Part shown: positions 44,531-53,870 of the stretch, one piece after another
How positions within the stretch are numbered: the stretch's first letter is position 1
Layout: every line of letters starts with the position of its first letter
Assembly: GCF_001697185.1 (NCBI RefSeq)
Contig: NZ_CP014224.1
Location: 2,898,501-2,962,500, forward strand
Length of the DNA stretch: 64,000 bases
Reading direction: 5' to 3'
Source: Wenyingzhuangia fucanilytica
Lineage (GTDB): Bacteria > Bacteroidota > Bacteroidia > Flavobacteriales > Flavobacteriaceae
Position numbers and translations under genes: made by a program
Notes under the pieces: generated by a model
Told to the model about the DNA's origin: nothing
The model's database searches: none
Seen by the model: the letters and a program-made list of their open reading frames with translations, nothing else

Positions 44531-44648
44531 CATCAAAAAAACAAGTGTTAATCTTATAACTTTTTGCCTAAAAAGTGTATTTTTTTGGCTATTTTTTTTC
44601 ACAATACTTAGCCATGTTGTATCTTGCCTCAAACAAATTTAATTTAAC

Positions 44649-47243
44649 ATGTCTAAACAAACCAAATTATCAAGATTCAACGATAGCGTTCTTGCTAAGT
44701 ATCAGGTTTACAATAGTGTTTTTGCTACTTTACCCTTTGACAGTGTAGAAAAAACAGGAACATTGTTACCTTTATTTAACGAGAGCTGTATAGAAGGTTT
44801 TAAAAACGGAAAAACTCCCACAGAAATTGTAGATGAGTTCTTTACTAAATACAAATCTGATTCCACAGAAGAAGACAAAATTAGTTTCCTTTTCAAGTTT
44901 ATTCAATACATAGAACGTCAAGTTGTATTGTTTGATGCTATAGAAGATGCTGCTTTCCCTATTGTAAACAATATGGCTGGAGTAGGAACTTTAAGAAATA
45001 TTAAAGAAGAAGCAAGTTCTAAACGAGTTAGAAACGAACTTAAACATTATTTAGAGGAATTTAAAACTAGATTAGTTTTAACAGCTCACCCAACACAATT
45101 TTACCCAGGTACTGTTTTAACAATTTTAACAGACTTACAAGAAGCTATTAAAAATGATGACTTAAGCTTAATTAAGAAATTATTAGCTCAATTAGGTAGA
45201 ACTACATTTTTTGCAGAGAAAAAACCAACTCCATATGATGAAGCTATTAGCTTAATATGGTACTTAGAAAATGTATTTTACCACTCTATTAGTAAAATCT
45301 ACGATTATATTCACTACCATTTATTTGATGGTGAAGACATCAAAAACGAAATTATTACTCTAGGATTCTGGCCTTGTGGAGATAGAGATGGGAACCCATT
45401 TGTAACTACAGAAACAACTTTAAGAGTTGCTAGAAAACTAAGACAAACTATTTTAAAGAACTACTTTAGAGATGTTCGTCAATTAAAGCGTAGACTTACT
45501 TTCCCAGGAGTTTACGAAATTATGAACGAAATTGAATCTGCTTTATACGATAGCTGTATTACAGAAAATTCTCCTGTTAGAATTTCAGTAAAATCGTTAT
45601 TAAGCAAGATGAATGCGATTAAGAAAACTTTAAAAGAAGAGCACAGTAATTTATTTGTAGAAGAAGTAGATAGCTTTATCAACAAAGTAAAAATCTTTGG
45701 ATTCCACTTTGCTACAATGGACATTCGTCAAGACAGCCGTGTACACCACGATGTATTTACTGGAATTGTTAAAGAGTTACAAGAAAAAGGAGATAACACT
45801 TTCCCTAAAAACTACTTAGAATTAAGTCCAGATGAACAAATTCAAGTATTAGCTAAGGTAAAAGGAGATATCGATCCAGAACAATTCTCTGAAGAAATGG
45901 TAGTTAGAACTTTAGGTTCTATGAGAGCAATCTCAACCATACAAGAAGACAATGGAGAAAGAGGTGCTAATAGATATATTATTAGTAACAACCAAACTGC
46001 CTTAAACGTAATGGAAACATTCGCTATGCTAAATCTTTCTGGATTTGAAGAAGGTTTAAAAGTTGATGTTGCTCCGTTATTTGAAACAGTAGATGACTTA
46101 GAAATTGCTCCTCAGGTAATGAGACAATTATATTCTATTCCAGAATACCGTGAGCATGTTGCAGCTAGAGGAAACAAACAAAACATTATGTTAGGATTCT
46201 CTGATGGTACTAAAGACGGTGGGTATTTAATGGCTAACTGGGGAATCTACAAAGCAAAAGAAGAGTTATCTAAAGTATCTCGTGAATTCGGAATTAAAGT
46301 AATATTCTTTGACGGACGTGGTGGACCACCTGCTCGTGGAGGAGGAAAAACTTCTAAATTCTACGCTTCTTTAGGAGAAAATATTGAAAATAAAGAGATT
46401 CAGTTAACCATTCAAGGGCAAACTATTAGTTCTAACTTTGGTAACTTAGATTCTTCTCAATACAACATAGAACAATTATTAGGAGCTGGTATTACCAACA
46501 AAATATTTAACGATCCAATGAACGCATCTTTATCAGATGAGCAAAAAGGATTGATGGAAGATTTAGCAGAATTAAGCTTTAAAGCATATTCAGACTTTAA
46601 GAACCATGAAATGTTTATTCCTTACTTAGAAAGAATGAGTACTTTAAAGTACTACGGTAAAGCAAACATTGGATCTCGTCCATCTAAGCGTGCTAAATCA
46701 GATTCTTTAAACTTTGGTGATTTAAGAGCTATTCCTTTTGTTGGGTCTTGGTCACAATTAAAGCAAAATGTACCAGGATTCTTTGGTGTAGGAACTGCAT
46801 TTAAAAAGTATAAAGATGCTGGTGAGTTTGATAAAGTTCAAGACTTATACAACAACTCTAACTTCTTTAAAACATTGTTAGAAAACAGTGTAATGTCTAT
46901 GGAAAAATCAAACTTTGCTTTGACTAACTACATGGCGAAAGATGAAGAATTTGGTGCATTCTGGAACATTATTCACGATGAGTATTTATTAACTAAAGAA
47001 TTGTTGTTAGAATTAGCAGGTCACAAAGAATTGATGCAAAACTTCCCTGACGGAAAAGCATCTATTGCTGTACGTGATTCTATTGTATTACCTCTTTTAA
47101 CTATACAACAATATGCTTTAAGAGAAGTACAATTAATGAACAAGCCTGGTGCTACACCTGATCAAAAACGATTAGAGACTTTTGAAAAAATTGTCACTAG
47201 ATCTTTATTTGGTAACACCAACGCAAGTAGAAACTCTGCTTAA
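44649..47243 (+). CDS. ppc: Phosphoenolpyruvate carboxylase
   Basis: 864 residues. The first catalytic motif is LTAHPTQF with His147 (most PEPC read LTAHPTE). GFSDGTKDGG and FFDGRGGPPARGGG carry the second catalytic Lys/Arg region. The C-terminus ends in SLFGNTNASRNSA, whereas most PEPC end in a conserved NTG. It adds bicarbonate to PEP to give oxaloacetate and refills the TCA cycle. It is followed by a strong terminator. Sure of family; the sequence deviates modestly from proteobacterial PEPC as expected for this phylum. Confidence 0.95.
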   Translation: MSKQTKLSRFNDSVLAKYQVYNSVFATLPFDSVEKTGTLLPLFNESCIEGFKNGKTPTEIVDEFFTKYKSDSTEEDKISFLFKFIQYIERQVVLFDAIEDAAFPIVNNMAGVGTLRNIKEEASSKRVRNELKHYLEEFKTRLVLTAHPTQFYPGTVLTILTDLQEAIKNDDLSLIKKLLAQLGRTTFFAEKKPTPYDEAISLIWYLENVFYHSISKIYDYIHYHLFDGEDIKNEIITLGFWPCGDRDGNPFVTTETTLRVARKLRQTILKNYFRDVRQLKRRLTFPGVYEIMNEIESALYDSCITENSPVRISVKSLLSKMNAIKKTLKEEHSNLFVEEVDSFINKVKIFGFHFATMDIRQDSRVHHDVFTGIVKELQEKGDNTFPKNYLELSPDEQIQVLAKVKGDIDPEQFSEEMVVRTLGSMRAISTIQEDNGERGANRYIISNNQTALNVMETFAMLNLSGFEEGLKVDVAPLFETVDDLEIAPQVMRQLYSIPEYREHVAARGNKQNIMLGFSDGTKDGGYLMANWGIYKAKEELSKVSREFGIKVIFFDGRGGPPARGGGKTSKFYASLGENIENKEIQLTIQGQTISSNFGNLDSSQYNIEQLLGAGITNKIFNDPMNASLSDEQKGLMEDLAELSFKAYSDFKNHEMFIPYLERMSTLKYYGKANIGSRPSKRAKSDSLNFGDLRAIPFVGSWSQLKQNVPGFFGVGTAFKKYKDAGEFDKVQDLYNNSNFFKTLLENSVMSMEKSNFALTNYMAKDEEFGAFWNIIHDEYLLTKELLLELAGHKELMQNFPDGKASIAVRDSIVLPLLTIQQYALREVQLMNKPGATPDQKRLETFEKIVTRSLFGNTNASRNSA

Positions 47244-47263
47244 TACTTTAAGCATTACAATAA

Positions 47264-47300
47264 AAAAAGCCCTCAAACATTTAAATTTGAGGGCTTTTTA
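47264..47300. terminator. Terminator after ppc
   Basis: A 14-bp perfect stem (AAAAAGCCCTCAAA and complement) with an 8-nt loop lies 20 bp past the ppc stop, T-run following. It also faces the short reverse ORF at 47318. Confidence 0.88.
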
Positions 47301-47317
47301 TTTATCCTAACTTCACC

Positions 47318-47551
47318 TTATTCTCTCAACCTAAATATATACTTAGGATCTAAGCCTACAAGTTCTAAAGCCATGGAAAATGCATTAAAGTAATTAGGCT
47401 CATACTCTTTAGTAGGATTCCTCATACCATGCTTTACATAATAATTATTGTTTTCTAATTGTATGGAAGTCACATTTCCATCAAAAGAAAAAAATTTAGA
47501 AGTACGTTCTCTAACAACACCCCACTTGGATTCAAAGTTATAACACAACAA
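47318..47551 (-). CDS. Short unknown ORF or gene remnant
   Basis: 77 codons but the longest reading starts at TTG and has no ATG near its N-terminus. A -7-like TAACTTTG (47533-47540) lies inside the ORF, so translation may begin at an internal GTG, giving about 48 residues. Its composition (FFSFDGNVTSIQLENNNYYV) is protein-like and not a shadow of any gene. No family recognised. It is bracketed by two strong terminators, so it is transcribed alone if at all. It may equally be the decayed end of a lost gene. Confidence 0.35.
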   Translation of the reverse strand: MLCYNFESKWGVVRERTSKFFSFDGNVTSIQLENNNYYVKHGMRNPTKEYEPNYFNAFSMALELVGLDPKYIFRLRE

Positions 47552-47596
47552 ACTTTATAAATTTGAATTAGCAACACTAAAAAACAAAGTAAAAAT

Positions 47597-47649
47597 ATTC
47601 CAATAAAAAAAGGAACAAGTAAAGCACTTGTTCCTTTTTTTATTGGAAT
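47597..47649 (-). terminator. 24-bp perfect inverted repeat, terminator of the exported-protein gene
   Basis: ATTCCAATAAAAAAAGGAAC continuing to AAGT pairs exactly over 24 bp with its complement around a 5-nt loop. It lies 27 bp past the stop of the reverse-strand gene at 47677. The arms are longer than those of any other terminator here. Confidence 0.85.
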
Positions 47650-47676
47650 TATATCTTAACGAATTATATCATCATT

Positions 47677-48228
47677 TTACAATGATACTTGATGATAATA
47701 TGTTTTTGACTTTACCTCATTTTTAACTTCTAAAAAGTAATTTACATGCTCTTTACTTCTAGGAATAATTAAACCTCTATACTTTTTACTGTAATTAGCT
47801 TTAACTTCTTCACCATTAAAGTCAAACAACTTTAAACTTGTATGCTTTCCTTCATAACGAACCAATACTTCTTTAGGAGCCTTTCTAATAACTATTTTAT
47901 CCCTAGACGCCTTACTTAAAGCCATTAGCTTCTCGGCATGAGCTTGAGCCTTAGTTTTTGAATTCTCTTCGGCCAATTTATACCCTTCTGTCTTATTATA
48001 GTTTTGTAAATCTTCATAATTAATTAAACCTACAGAAGAGTTATAATTTAATGCTGGGCTTTGCTTAGTTAATGGTTCTGTAACTTCAACTATAGGATCT
48101 ACTCCTCTTTGCTCACTATTTAAAATAGTTAATGATTCATAACTATACAAACCAATTGGGTATGCATAATTTTGTCCGTAGCTTACTCCTACCAACAATA
48201 AAACTGCGATTAAAATAATTTTCTTCAT
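47677..48228 (-). CDS. Exported protein of unknown function
   Basis: 183 residues from MKKIILIAVLLLVGVSYGQ, a clear Sec signal; a start 12 codons upstream would bury it and is rejected. The mature part is polar and helical in the middle (NSKTKAQAHAEKLMALSKAS) with a beta-rich end (SLKLFDFNGEEVKANYSK, YFLEVKNEVKSK) that faintly recalls the sandwich fold of type IX sorting domains. No family recognised. It follows its own promoter region of about 280 bp and ends at a strong terminator. Confidence 0.78.
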   Translation of the reverse strand: MKKIILIAVLLLVGVSYGQNYAYPIGLYSYESLTILNSEQRGVDPIVEVTEPLTKQSPALNYNSSVGLINYEDLQNYNKTEGYKLAEENSKTKAQAHAEKLMALSKASRDKIVIRKAPKEVLVRYEGKHTSLKLFDFNGEEVKANYSKKYRGLIIPRSKEHVNYFLEVKNEVKSKTYYHQVSL

Positions 48229-48491
48229 AATATATAGTTTTGCTACAGTAAAAATACACAACAAGCCCTAGGGCAAGTTTAATATAACATCAACAACACT
48301 CCTATTTATTTAAAAATTGCATTTTCGTGAACTTCACAAAATAAACTATAGAAATAAATTTTAACAAATGGTCTGTTTTTAAATCCTTAAATAGTTCGTA
48401 ATTATAACCACTCTTTTTTATCAACTTAAAAACCTGCTAAAACACAAGTACGCCAAAACACCGGCTTCAATGTTAAATTAATGTTAACAAA

Positions 48492-48525
48492 CAAAAAAAC
48501 CGATGCAAATTGCATCGGTTTCTAT
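48492..48525 (-). terminator. Terminator after the PurF gene
   Basis: An 11-bp stem AAACCGATGCA/TGCATCGGTTT with a 3-nt loop, 27 bp past the stop; A-run on the left provides the U-tract on the reverse strand. Confidence 0.85.
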
Positions 48526-48547
48526 TCTAAAAAATTAAAATCACTTA

Positions 48548-50422
48548 TTAATAAGCTCTTTTATTGTTTCCTTCGTAAAAATTAATAAAAGCTTCATTTA
48601 CTACACGTTTTCCTCCATCTGTAGGATAATCTCCAGTAAAGTACCAATCTCCTGTGTGGTTTGGACAAGCAGCATGTAACCCTTCTATTGTTTGGAAAAT
48701 AATTTCAACCTCAGCATTAATTTCTGATGTTTTTAACATCTCTGAAATTTTAGCAGAAATTTGCTCTGGTGTAAAAGGCTTATAAACCTCTTTTACAAAG
48801 TTTTTAATTCCAGCATCGTCTTTACTACGTTGTTTAAGACATTTGTTATAAACATCTGTTACAATTTGATATTGACCTGTTTCTTTTAACAATTCTATAG
48901 CAGCTCTAAAGGCAATAAAATCACCCAATTTAGCCATATCAATACCATAACAATCTGGGTAACGAATTTGTGGTGCAGAAGAAACTACTACAATTTTTTT
49001 AGGCTGTGTTCTATCTAATATTTTGATGATACTCTTTTTTAAAGTAGTTCCACGAACAATACTATCATCAATAATTACAATATTATCATCTTTTTTAACC
49101 ACTCCGTAAGTCACATCATAAACGTGAGCTACCAAGTCATCACGACTATCATCAGAAGTAATAAACGTTCTTAACTTAGCATCTTTAATCGCTAATTTTT
49201 CAAAACGAGGTCTAATAGCTAAAATATCACTTACTTCTTGAGCACTAAGGTTTTTACCTCCTGTTAATATTTTTTCTGTTTTTTGAGTATTAAGGAAATC
49301 CTCAGCTGCTTCGCACATTCCGTAATAAGAAGTTTCTGCAGTGTTAGGAATATAAGAGAATACTGTATTTTCTATATCTCCGTTAATACTTTCTATGATT
49401 TGAGGAAACACACGTACCCCTAAATCTTTTCTCTCTTGATAAATATCTGCATCTCCTCCTCTAGAAAAATAAATACGCTCAAAAGAACATGCTTTTTTCT
49501 CTAATGGCTCTAAAATTTTCTCTACAGACACCTTACCATTCTTTTTAGCAATAATAGCGTGACCAGGCTCTAACTCTTTAACTTTTTCCATTTTTAGGTT
49601 AAAAGCTGTTTGAATTACAGGTCTTTCTGATGCTACTACTAAAACCTCATCATCTTTATAATAAAAAGTAGGACGGATTCCCGCAGGATCTCTCATTACA
49701 AAAGCATCTCCATGACCTAACAACCCCGCCATAGCATAACCTCCATCAAAACTACGAGTAGCTCTTTTTAAAATTCTAACAATATCTACCTTCTCTGCAA
49801 TTACAGGAGAAGCTTCTTTTTTAGTATAGTCTTCTTTAATTTCTTGGTAAATAGATTCCACCTGATCATCTAAAAAGTGACCAATTTTTTCCATTACCGT
49901 AACAGTATCTGTACTTTCTTTTGGGTGCTGCCCTAACTCAATCAACTCATCTAACAATTGTTTAGAGTTTGTCATGTTAAAGTTACCAGCAACAATTAAG
50001 TTCTTATGTCTCCAGTTACTTTGACGTAAAAACGGATGAACATTTTCTATAGAGTTTCCTCCAAAAGTTCCGTATCTGGCATGACCTAAAAACAAATTAC
50101 CAATAAAAGGCGTATTTTCTTCTAACCAAGCTACATCATCCTTTTTATCAGGATTTGCATCTACAGTTTCACTAATACGTTGGTTTATTTTTTTAAAAAT
50201 ATGCTGAATAGGCTGCTGCTTGTTAGAACGTATTCTGCTAATGTATCTGCTACCAGGATTTACATTAAATTTAATACTTGCAAAACCAGCACCATCTTGA
50301 CCACGATTGTGTTGTTTTTCCATTAGCAAGTACATCTTATTTACTCCGTAAAAAGCTGTACCATATTTTTCCTTATAATACTCTAAAGGTTTTAGCAACC
50401 TCACCATTGCAATACCACACAT
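48548..50422 (-). CDS. purF: Long amidophosphoribosyltransferase (PurF family)
   Basis: 624 residues against about 470-505 for typical PurF. The N-terminus MCGIAMV places catalytic Cys2 of the class II glutaminase without a propeptide, and NRGQDGAG and HARYGTFGGN are glutaminase motifs. The phosphoribosyltransferase motif VIIDDSIVRGTT is intact. Extra length comes from insertions (for example near 140-200) and a C-terminal extension. It should transfer ammonia to PRPP in purine synthesis. Bacteroidota often carry both a standard and a long PurF; whether a second copy exists elsewhere cannot be seen here. A PfkB kinase gene lies just upstream on the same strand. Confidence 0.86.
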   Translation of the reverse strand: MCGIAMVRLLKPLEYYKEKYGTAFYGVNKMYLLMEKQHNRGQDGAGFASIKFNVNPGSRYISRIRSNKQQPIQHIFKKINQRISETVDANPDKKDDVAWLEENTPFIGNLFLGHARYGTFGGNSIENVHPFLRQSNWRHKNLIVAGNFNMTNSKQLLDELIELGQHPKESTDTVTVMEKIGHFLDDQVESIYQEIKEDYTKKEASPVIAEKVDIVRILKRATRSFDGGYAMAGLLGHGDAFVMRDPAGIRPTFYYKDDEVLVVASERPVIQTAFNLKMEKVKELEPGHAIIAKKNGKVSVEKILEPLEKKACSFERIYFSRGGDADIYQERKDLGVRVFPQIIESINGDIENTVFSYIPNTAETSYYGMCEAAEDFLNTQKTEKILTGGKNLSAQEVSDILAIRPRFEKLAIKDAKLRTFITSDDSRDDLVAHVYDVTYGVVKKDDNIVIIDDSIVRGTTLKKSIIKILDRTQPKKIVVVSSAPQIRYPDCYGIDMAKLGDFIAFRAAIELLKETGQYQIVTDVYNKCLKQRSKDDAGIKNFVKEVYKPFTPEQISAKISEMLKTSEINAEVEIIFQTIEGLHAACPNHTGDWYFTGDYPTDGGKRVVNEAFINFYEGNNKRAY

Positions 50423-50482
50423 ATTGTATCTTTTATTGATTAAGTTTTACGTAAGTCGCAAAACCATTATTTTTTTGCAAAA

Positions 50483-51403
50483 TTACAAAGAAAATTTCGT
50501 TAACTCCTTAAATTTCGACAAACGCTCATCAACCTCAGCGTAAGTAACACCTGCAATGCGTTCTACCCCAAATTTTTCTACGGTAAAAGAGGCTAAATTA
50601 GATCCCCAAATCACTGCATTTTTAATATTATCGAACGACAACTCTCCTTCTTGTGCTAAATATCCTGTAAATCCACCTGCAAAAGTATCTCCAGCTCCGG
50701 TAGGATCAAAAACATCTGCTAATGGTAATGCTGGAGCAAAAAACATTTTGTCTTTATGAAACAATAAGGCTCCGTGTTCTCCCTTTTTAATAATCACATA
50801 TTCAGGTCCCATTTCATGAATAATTGCTGCTGCTTTTACTAAAGAATATTCTCCACTTAACTGCTGTGCTTCTTCATCATTTATGGTAATTACATCTACT
50901 TTTTTTAGCAAAGTCTTTAAATCATCTAAAGCAATATCCATCCAAAAATTCATAGTATCAAGCACTACCATTTTTGGCTTTTTATTCATTTGTTCTAAAG
51001 CTGCATTTTGAACTAAAGGATGTAAATTTCCTAACATAACAATTTCTGCATCTTTATATTTTTCTGGAACTACAGGATTAAAATGCTCTAATACATTTAA
51101 TTCAGTAATTAAAGTATCTCTCTTGTTCATGTTATCATGATACTTTCCTCCCCAAAAAAAAGTTTTCCCGTCTTTTACAACTTCAATTCCTTCTGTATTG
51201 ATGTTTTTACTGTGTAATAAATCAAAATACTCTTGTGGAAAATCGTTACCAACAATAGACACCAAACCAGTGTCTACATTTTTAAAATTACTAGCAGATA
51301 ACCCAATATAAGTTCCTGCTCCTCCTAAAATTTTATCTGTTTTTCCAAAAGGCGTTTCAATAGCATCAAAAGCTACTGTTCCTATAACCAATAATTTACT
51401 CAT
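50483..51403 (-). CDS. PfkB-family sugar/nucleoside kinase
   Basis: 306 residues, full PfkB length. GGAGTYIGLSASN is the N-terminal substrate-lid motif, and DPTGAGDTFAGGFTGYLA gives the catalytic Asp and anion hole. Substrate not determinable: ribokinase-like or adenosine-kinase-like. It lies 60 bp upstream of the long purF on the same strand, which suggests a nucleoside or ribose link, but this is inference from position only. Confidence 0.87.
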   Translation of the reverse strand: MSKLLVIGTVAFDAIETPFGKTDKILGGAGTYIGLSASNFKNVDTGLVSIVGNDFPQEYFDLLHSKNINTEGIEVVKDGKTFFWGGKYHDNMNKRDTLITELNVLEHFNPVVPEKYKDAEIVMLGNLHPLVQNAALEQMNKKPKMVVLDTMNFWMDIALDDLKTLLKKVDVITINDEEAQQLSGEYSLVKAAAIIHEMGPEYVIIKKGEHGALLFHKDKMFFAPALPLADVFDPTGAGDTFAGGFTGYLAQEGELSFDNIKNAVIWGSNLASFTVEKFGVERIAGVTYAEVDERLSKFKELTKFSL

Positions 51404-51451
51404 TTGTTTTTATTTCAATAATTACACAAGCTAGAATCAATCTTGTTTGCT

Positions 51452-51483
51452 GTTGTATGCTAGCTTTATACTCAGTATCTTTG
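51452..51483 (+). promoter_or_regulatory. Promoter of the sufE unit
   Basis: TTG (-33), 20 bp, TATCTTTG (-7), in good agreement with the Bacteroidota consensus; the ATG follows 24 bp after the -7. Confidence 0.7.
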
Positions 51484-51507
51484 TGGCTGCAAAAATAAGT
51501 TTAAAAT

Positions 51508-51933
51508 ATGACTATCAAAGAAATACAAGAGGAAATTGTAGACGAGTTTACAATGTTTGATGATTGGATGCAACGCTATGAGTATATGATAGAGCTTGGT
51601 AAATCTGTACCAGTAATTGATGAGCAATACAAAACAGATAACAATCTTATCAAAGGATGTCAATCTAAAGTTTGGTTACACTCAGAATTAAACGGAGATA
51701 AAATTCAGTTTACCGCTGATAGTGATGCTATTATCACCAAAGGAATTGTAGCTGTATTGTTACGCGTTTTTAACGACCAATCTCCTAAAGATATATTGGA
51801 GGCTGAAATGGATTTTATTGATGAAATTGGTTTAAAAGAACATTTATCGCCTACAAGAGCCAATGGCTTAGTATCAATGATCAAACAAATAAAATTATAC
51901 GCATTAGGAATGCAAAGTAAATTAAATGCCTAA
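51508..51933 (+). CDS. sufE: SufE-type sulfur acceptor
   Basis: 141 residues. The sulfur-accepting cysteine lies in IKGCQSKVWL (Cys51), the standard SufE motif. It takes persulfide from SufS and passes it to the SufBCD scaffold. The main suf genes are not in the window, as the upstream neighbour is the divergent PfkB gene; so this is a detached suf segment with its own promoter. A SufT-like gene follows by 18 bp. Confidence 0.94.
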   Translation: MTIKEIQEEIVDEFTMFDDWMQRYEYMIELGKSVPVIDEQYKTDNNLIKGCQSKVWLHSELNGDKIQFTADSDAIITKGIVAVLLRVFNDQSPKDILEAEMDFIDEIGLKEHLSPTRANGLVSMIKQIKLYALGMQSKLNA

Positions 51934-51951
51934 CTGCTAAAAACAAAAGAA

Positions 51952-52272
51952 ATGAATCACGAAGAAACTGTAGAAATAGGAGATAAAATTGTAAATGTGT
52001 TAAAAACAATTTACGATCCAGAAATCCCTGTAGACATATACGAATTAGGATTAATTTATGATGTCTTAGTTAACGATAAAGGTCAAGCTAAAATATTAAT
52101 GACCTTAACATCGCCAAACTGTCCTGTAGCCGAAACCATGCCTAAGGAGGTAGAAGAAAAAGTTTGTGCCTTAGAAGAGCTTGAAAGTGTTGAAGTTGAA
52201 TTGACTTTTGACCCAACATGGACACAAGACATGATGAGCGAAGAAGCTAAATTAGAATTAGGATTTCTATAA
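51952..52272 (+). CDS. SufT-like MIP18 (DUF59) protein
   Basis: 106 residues spanning one DUF59/MIP18 domain. IYDPEIPVDIYELGLIYDV and TSPNCPVAETMP are the family signatures; the Cys is conserved. Such proteins help iron-sulfur cluster loading or maturation. It is in the same transcription unit as sufE and precedes DUF2480 and DUF3078 genes, an order common in flavobacterial suf clusters. Confidence 0.92.
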   Translation: MNHEETVEIGDKIVNVLKTIYDPEIPVDIYELGLIYDVLVNDKGQAKILMTLTSPNCPVAETMPKEVEEKVCALEELESVEVELTFDPTWTQDMMSEEAKLELGFL

Positions 52273-52371
52273 TTAGTACTAAGTCATCAGTACAAAGTAC
52301 ATAGATAATATTTGGTTTTTGGTCATTATAAAACTATTCACCAACAACTGTGTGCTAAATACTAATTAATT

Positions 52372-52884
52372 ATGGATGAAATTGTAAACAGAGTAGCCAA
52401 TAGCCCTTTAAAAAATATTGATCTAGAAGATTTTTATCTTCCTGGAGAACGTGTTTTGTTTGATATTAAAGATTGGCTTTACGAAGGAATTATTTTAAGG
52501 GAAAAAGACTTTAGAAATAAAGTAGCCGATTTTGATTGGTCTACACTACAGGATAAATATGTGGCTTTTACTTGTAGTGCAGATGCCATTATCCCATCGT
52601 GGGCATATTTATTATTAGCAAGTCATGCATCTACATTTGTTAAAAAATGTGTGGTTGGTGACTTAAATACTTTAGAAACAGTTTTGTATACTGAAATAAT
52701 TTTTAAATTTGACATAAGTCAATTTGAAGACAAACCTGTTATTATTAAAGGCTGTGCTAATAAACCAATACCAGAATCTGCATATACTTTATTAATCAGC
52801 AAGCTGCTTCCTGTTGCTAAAAACATCATGTACGGTGAGGCTTGCTCTACTGTACCTTTATATAAAAAAACTAATAAACATTAA
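52372..52884 (+). CDS. DUF2480 family protein
   Basis: 170 residues, soluble. DLEDFYLPGERVLFDIKDWL and LQDKYVAFTCSADAIIPSWAYLL, with PVIIKGCANKPIPESAYT, are recognisable DUF2480 blocks; the family is restricted to Bacteroidota and found near suf genes. Two or three conserved Cys are present (for example FTCSAD, KGCANK), which fits a sulfur or Fe-S role by inference. It is 99 bp after the SufT-like gene, with a simple AT-rich spacer, and 9 bp before the DUF3078 gene. Confidence 0.85.
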   Translation: MDEIVNRVANSPLKNIDLEDFYLPGERVLFDIKDWLYEGIILREKDFRNKVADFDWSTLQDKYVAFTCSADAIIPSWAYLLLASHASTFVKKCVVGDLNTLETVLYTEIIFKFDISQFEDKPVIIKGCANKPIPESAYTLLISKLLPVAKNIMYGEACSTVPLYKKTNKH

Positions 52885-52893
52885 AAAACTACT

Positions 52894-53733
52894 ATGAAAA
52901 AAATTTCAGCATTAGCTCTATTATTGTGCGCAACGATCACTTTTGCTCAAGAAAAAGAAAGTAACTGGAAAAAAGGAGGTGTATTTACCCTATTATTCAA
53001 TCAATCTGCTTACAATAAAGATTGGCAAGGAGGTGGAGTAAATAACATTGCTACCAATGCAAACATCAACTATGGTTTTAACTATAAAAAAGGGAAGGAT
53101 GTATGGGATAACAAAATTATCCTAGCTTATGGTTTAACCAAAACTGCAGGAAATACTTTTTATCAAAAAACTGATGACCGTATTGAACTTTCATCTTTAT
53201 ATGGTAAAAAAGCTACTGAATTTTGGTACTACTCTGCTTATTTAAACTTTAAAACTCAATTTGCAGATGGTTACAAAACAGCAGCTCAAATTGACAAAAT
53301 ATCTACATTCTTTTCTCCAGCCTATTTACAAGCAGGTCCTGGTGCATTGTGGAAAAAATCTGACAACCTAAAAGTAAACATTACTCCTGCATCTGCTAGA
53401 GCTATTTTTGTAAACAGTGAATTTACAACCTTAGGAAGTGCTTTTGGTGTTGAGCAAGGTGAAACTTACCGTTTTGAATTAGGGGCAAACATTGCTGCAT
53501 ACTACAAGTTTAATGCTTTTGAAAACGTAAGTTTTGAAAACATCTTAAACATGTATGCTAACTATTTAGAAGATGTAGGAAATATTGATATTGACTACAC
53601 TTTAAACGTAGCTATGAAAGTAAATGATTACTTATCAGCAAACATTGCTTTACAAGCTATTTACGATGACAATGCAGTACGTGCTGTACAAGTAAGAGAA
53701 GTATTTGGATTAGGATTTAACTATAAATTTTAA
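52894..53733 (+). CDS. DUF3078 outer-membrane protein
   Basis: 279 residues. The signal peptide is MKKISALALLLCATITFAQ, followed by WKKGGVFTLLFNQSAYNKDW, the DUF3078 opening. Alternating hydrophobic strands and a C-terminal FGLGFNYKF ending in Phe mark an outer-membrane beta-barrel. Function unknown. It is the last gene of the sufE segment and ends at a terminator. Confidence 0.87.
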   Translation: MKKISALALLLCATITFAQEKESNWKKGGVFTLLFNQSAYNKDWQGGGVNNIATNANINYGFNYKKGKDVWDNKIILAYGLTKTAGNTFYQKTDDRIELSSLYGKKATEFWYYSAYLNFKTQFADGYKTAAQIDKISTFFSPAYLQAGPGALWKKSDNLKVNITPASARAIFVNSEFTTLGSAFGVEQGETYRFELGANIAAYYKFNAFENVSFENILNMYANYLEDVGNIDIDYTLNVAMKVNDYLSANIALQAIYDDNAVRAVQVREVFGLGFNYKF

Positions 53734-53754
53734 CAAAATACTTTTATAAAATCT

Positions 53755-53787
53755 AAAACCTCTAGAAATTCTAGAGGTTTTTTTATA
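53755..53787 (+). terminator. Terminator of the sufE unit
   Basis: An 11-bp perfect stem AAAACCTCTAG/CTAGAGGTTTT around a 5-nt loop, followed by T-run, 22 bp past the stop. Confidence 0.85.
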
Positions 53788-53870
53788 CATCTTATTTACT
53801 CCTAAAATTTTATCAGCTGTTAAGAATTGAGTAATTTAACACGAGTAATTCAATTTATAGTACTCATATT

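Noticed and set aside
51472-51663. 63-codon reverse ORF over the sufE start
   Set aside because: Antisense to a clear gene and its promoter; no independent signals.
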